DNA of 64,000 bases from Paraburkholderia dilworthii (GTDB lineage: Bacteria > Pseudomonadota > Gammaproteobacteria > Burkholderiales > Burkholderiaceae), in contig NZ_AWZT01000015.1 in assembly GCF_000472525.1 (NCBI RefSeq), forward strand, positions 62,001-126,000. Direction: 5' to 3'. Numbering within the stretch: position 1 is the stretch's first letter; each line of letters opens with the position of its first letter. Below the pieces are notes generated by a model that saw only the letters and a program-made list of their open reading frames with translations, was not told the DNA's origin and did no database searches. Below, piece by piece: positions 62,397-64,000 of the stretch. A program made the position numbers and the translations under genes.

Positions 62397-64000
62397 ATGA
62401 AATCGATAGAAATGCAGGGCTATTGCACGCTGTGCCGCTCGCGGTGCGGCACGCTCAATACGGTGCGCGACAGGCAATTGATCAGCGTGCGGCCGGACGC
62501 GTCGCACCCCACCGGCTCCGCGATGTGCATGAAAGGGCGCGCCGCGCCCGAGCTGGTACACAGCCCGCACCGCCTGCGTCATCCGATGCGGCGGACCAAT
62601 CCCAAAAACGCCGCCGATCCCGGCTGGCAGCGCATCTCGTGGGACGAAGCGCTCACCGAGGTCGCCAGCCGGCTCGCTGCGATCCGCGACGAAAGCGGCG
62701 CGGAAGCCGTCGCCTTCGCGGTGACCACGCCGAGCGGCACGCCGCTGTCGGACAGCATCGACTGGATCGAGCGCTTCGTGCGCTATTTCGGTAGCCCGAA
62801 CATCTGCTACGCAACCGAGATCTGCAACTGGCACAAGGACTTTGCGCATGCGTTCACGTTCGGCTGCGGTATGCCGACACCGGACGTCGAACATGCCGAT
62901 CTGATCATGCTTTGGGGCCATAATCCGGCCGCCGCATGGCTCGCGCAGGCCAATGCGGTGGGCCGGGGGCGCGCCAACGGCGCGCGTCTGCTGGTGATCG
63001 ATCCGCGTCCTACCGCGCTGGCGCAGCAGGCGGACTGCTGGCTGCGCGTGCGCCCCGGCACCGACGCCGCGCTCGCGCTCGGCCTGATTCATCTTCTGAT
63101 CCGCGATGGCCGGTTCGACGAGAACTTCGTGCGCTGCTGGACCAACGGCCCGCTGCTCGTGCGCGAGGACAACGGCCGGTTTCTGCGCGAGCGCGATCTC
63201 GCCAGCGACGCCGCGCAGAACCGCGTGCTCAGTTGGAATGCACAGCGCGGCGTGCCTGACGCGCTCGCCGAAGGCGCGTTGCGCGGCACCTACGACATTC
63301 AAACGGATCATGGCCCCGTGCGCTGCCATCCCGCGTTCGAACTGCTGGAGCGCGAAGCCGCACGCTACACGCCGGAATATGTGGCGGCGCTGACCAGCAT
63401 TCCCGAATCGACACTGCTCGCGGCCGCGCAGTTGATCGGCGCGTCGGGGCGCATCGCCTATCACGCGTGGTCGGGCGTCGCGCAGCACACCAACGCCACG
63501 CAGACCGAGCGGGCTATCGCCGTGCTGTATGCGCTGACCGGCTGCTTCGACAAAACGGGCGGCAACCGGCTGTATCCGAAGCACCCGGTCAACGCGATCA
63601 GCGACCTCGCGCAACTCGCGCCCGAGCAGCGCCAGAAGGCGCTCGGTCTTGCGGCGCGCCCGCTGGGACCGGCGGCGCGCGGCTGGGTGAGCGCGCGCGG
63701 CACCTACACGGCGATTCTCGAAGGCGAGCCGTACAAGGTGCGCGCGCTCGTCGGCTTCGGCGCGAATCCGCTGTCGTCGCAAGCCGATACGGCGCTCGCG
63801 CGCCGCGCGCTCGAAGCGCTTGAGTTCCACGTGCATTGCGATCTGTTCGAAACGCCGACCGCGCGCTACGCCGACATCCTGCTGCCGGTTGGCACGCCGT
63901 GGGAGCGTGAAGGCCTGCGTGTCGGTTTCGAGTTGAACGCGGCGTCGCAGCAACGAGTGCAGCTGCGCCCGCGGCTCGTCGAAGCGCAGGGCGAAGCGCG
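62397..64000 (+). CDS. molybdopterin oxidoreductase, 3' end outside the window
   Basis: At least 534 codons of a DMSO-reductase-superfamily molybdoenzyme; the gene runs past the window edge. A [4Fe-4S] motif with Cys10, Cys13, Cys17 and Cys44 (YCTLCRSRCG, MCMKG) is followed by the molybdopterin-binding regions GWQRISWDEALTEVASRL, LIMLWGHNPAAAWLAQ and PGTDAALALGLIHLLI. A likely Mo-ligand Cys sits in ATEICNWHKD. The substrate is not clear; formate, nitrate or a sulfur/N-oxide compound are possible. The start at 62397 has a weak ribosome site (an in-frame ATG lies 15 bases on). It is divergent from the LysR gene. Confidence 0.88.
   Translation, partial: MKSIEMQGYCTLCRSRCGTLNTVRDRQLISVRPDASHPTGSAMCMKGRAAPELVHSPHRLRHPMRRTNPKNAADPGWQRISWDEALTEVASRLAAIRDESGAEAVAFAVTTPSGTPLSDSIDWIERFVRYFGSPNICYATEICNWHKDFAHAFTFGCGMPTPDVEHADLIMLWGHNPAAAWLAQANAVGRGRANGARLLVIDPRPTALAQQADCWLRVRPGTDAALALGLIHLLIRDGRFDENFVRCWTNGPLLVREDNGRFLRERDLASDAAQNRVLSWNAQRGVPDALAEGALRGTYDIQTDHGPVRCHPAFELLEREAARYTPEYVAALTSIPESTLLAAAQLIGASGRIAYHAWSGVAQHTNATQTERAIAVLYALTGCFDKTGGNRLYPKHPVNAISDLAQLAPEQRQKALGLAARPLGPAARGWVSARGTYTAILEGEPYKVRALVGFGANPLSSQADTALARRALEALEFHVHCDLFETPTARYADILLPVGTPWEREGLRVGFELNAASQQRVQLRPRLVEAQGEA

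Noticed and set aside
62376..63953. 525-residue minus-strand frame at the right edge.
   Set aside because: It is antisense to the molybdopterin oxidoreductase, which shows clear cysteine and cofactor motifs on the plus strand.

Overview
The window is high-GC DNA with the gene content of a beta-proteobacterium of the Burkholderia/Paraburkholderia group. Pointers are a Burkholderia-type general porin, a SYLF-domain lipoprotein of the BPSL1445 kind, an Anbu proteasome-type protease, and dense operons with plant-sugar catabolism. Assignments come from reading translated sequence only; no database search was run.

Layout. 1-15.9 kb is ordinary chromosome: a small hypothetical, a DUF6765-like protein, a secreted FKBP isomerase with its own terminator, a nitrilase-family hydrolase, the ligase-associated helicase/PdeM pair, an FAD oxidoreductase, a SYLF lipoprotein, a SulP transporter, a YbaK-type deacylase, a BrkB/YihY membrane protein, a porin and Anbu. 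15.9-27.2 kb is an accessory region. It starts with a tyrosine integrase broken by two small, reconstructable lesions. Then come an amino-acid catabolic module (XRE-cupin regulator, substrate-binding protein, ornithine-cyclodeaminase-like and DadA-like enzymes), a periplasmic TonB-C protein, an uncharacterised envelope cassette (membrane protein, VWA-like secreted protein, CAP lipoprotein), and scraps of a UvrD-type helicase and of pntB.

27.2-40.7 kb is the centrepiece, eleven genes on the minus strand that read as a complete D-apiose utilisation system: ABC importer (binding protein, DUF2291 lipoprotein, ATPase, permease), apiose dehydrogenase (ApsD), apionate lactonase (ApnL), an MFS transporter, apionate oxidoisomerase (ApnO), a RuBisCO-like protein (OiaT/OiaX type), 3-oxo-isoapionate kinase (OiaK) and a FadR/GntR regulator. 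Three copies of a near-identical palindrome (TGGTRTGATGA core) lie before the regulator, the MFS-led block and the ABC-led block, so one regulator probably controls the whole set.

40.9-47.3 kb is rearranged DNA: a decayed recombinase, a ccmF-ccmG-ccmH-ccmI block whose ccmF lacks its N-terminus, and the C-terminal part of an OprB-like porin. At about 47,340 the porin and a divergent VOC-family gene are both cut at their 5' ends. 47.3-51.8 kb is a plus-strand catabolic operon (VOC, Rieske ferredoxin, alpha/beta hydrolase, FAD monooxygenase, SDR). 52.2-60.8 kb has a tiny Gly/His-rich lipoprotein, a two-component system, and a divergent tripartite RND efflux operon whose pump and outer-membrane channel carry unusual Ser/Thr/Ala-rich inserts. 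60.8-61.4 kb holds remnants of a TauD-like dioxygenase and a ribokinase. The window ends with a LysR regulator divergent from a molybdopterin oxidoreductase that runs off the edge.
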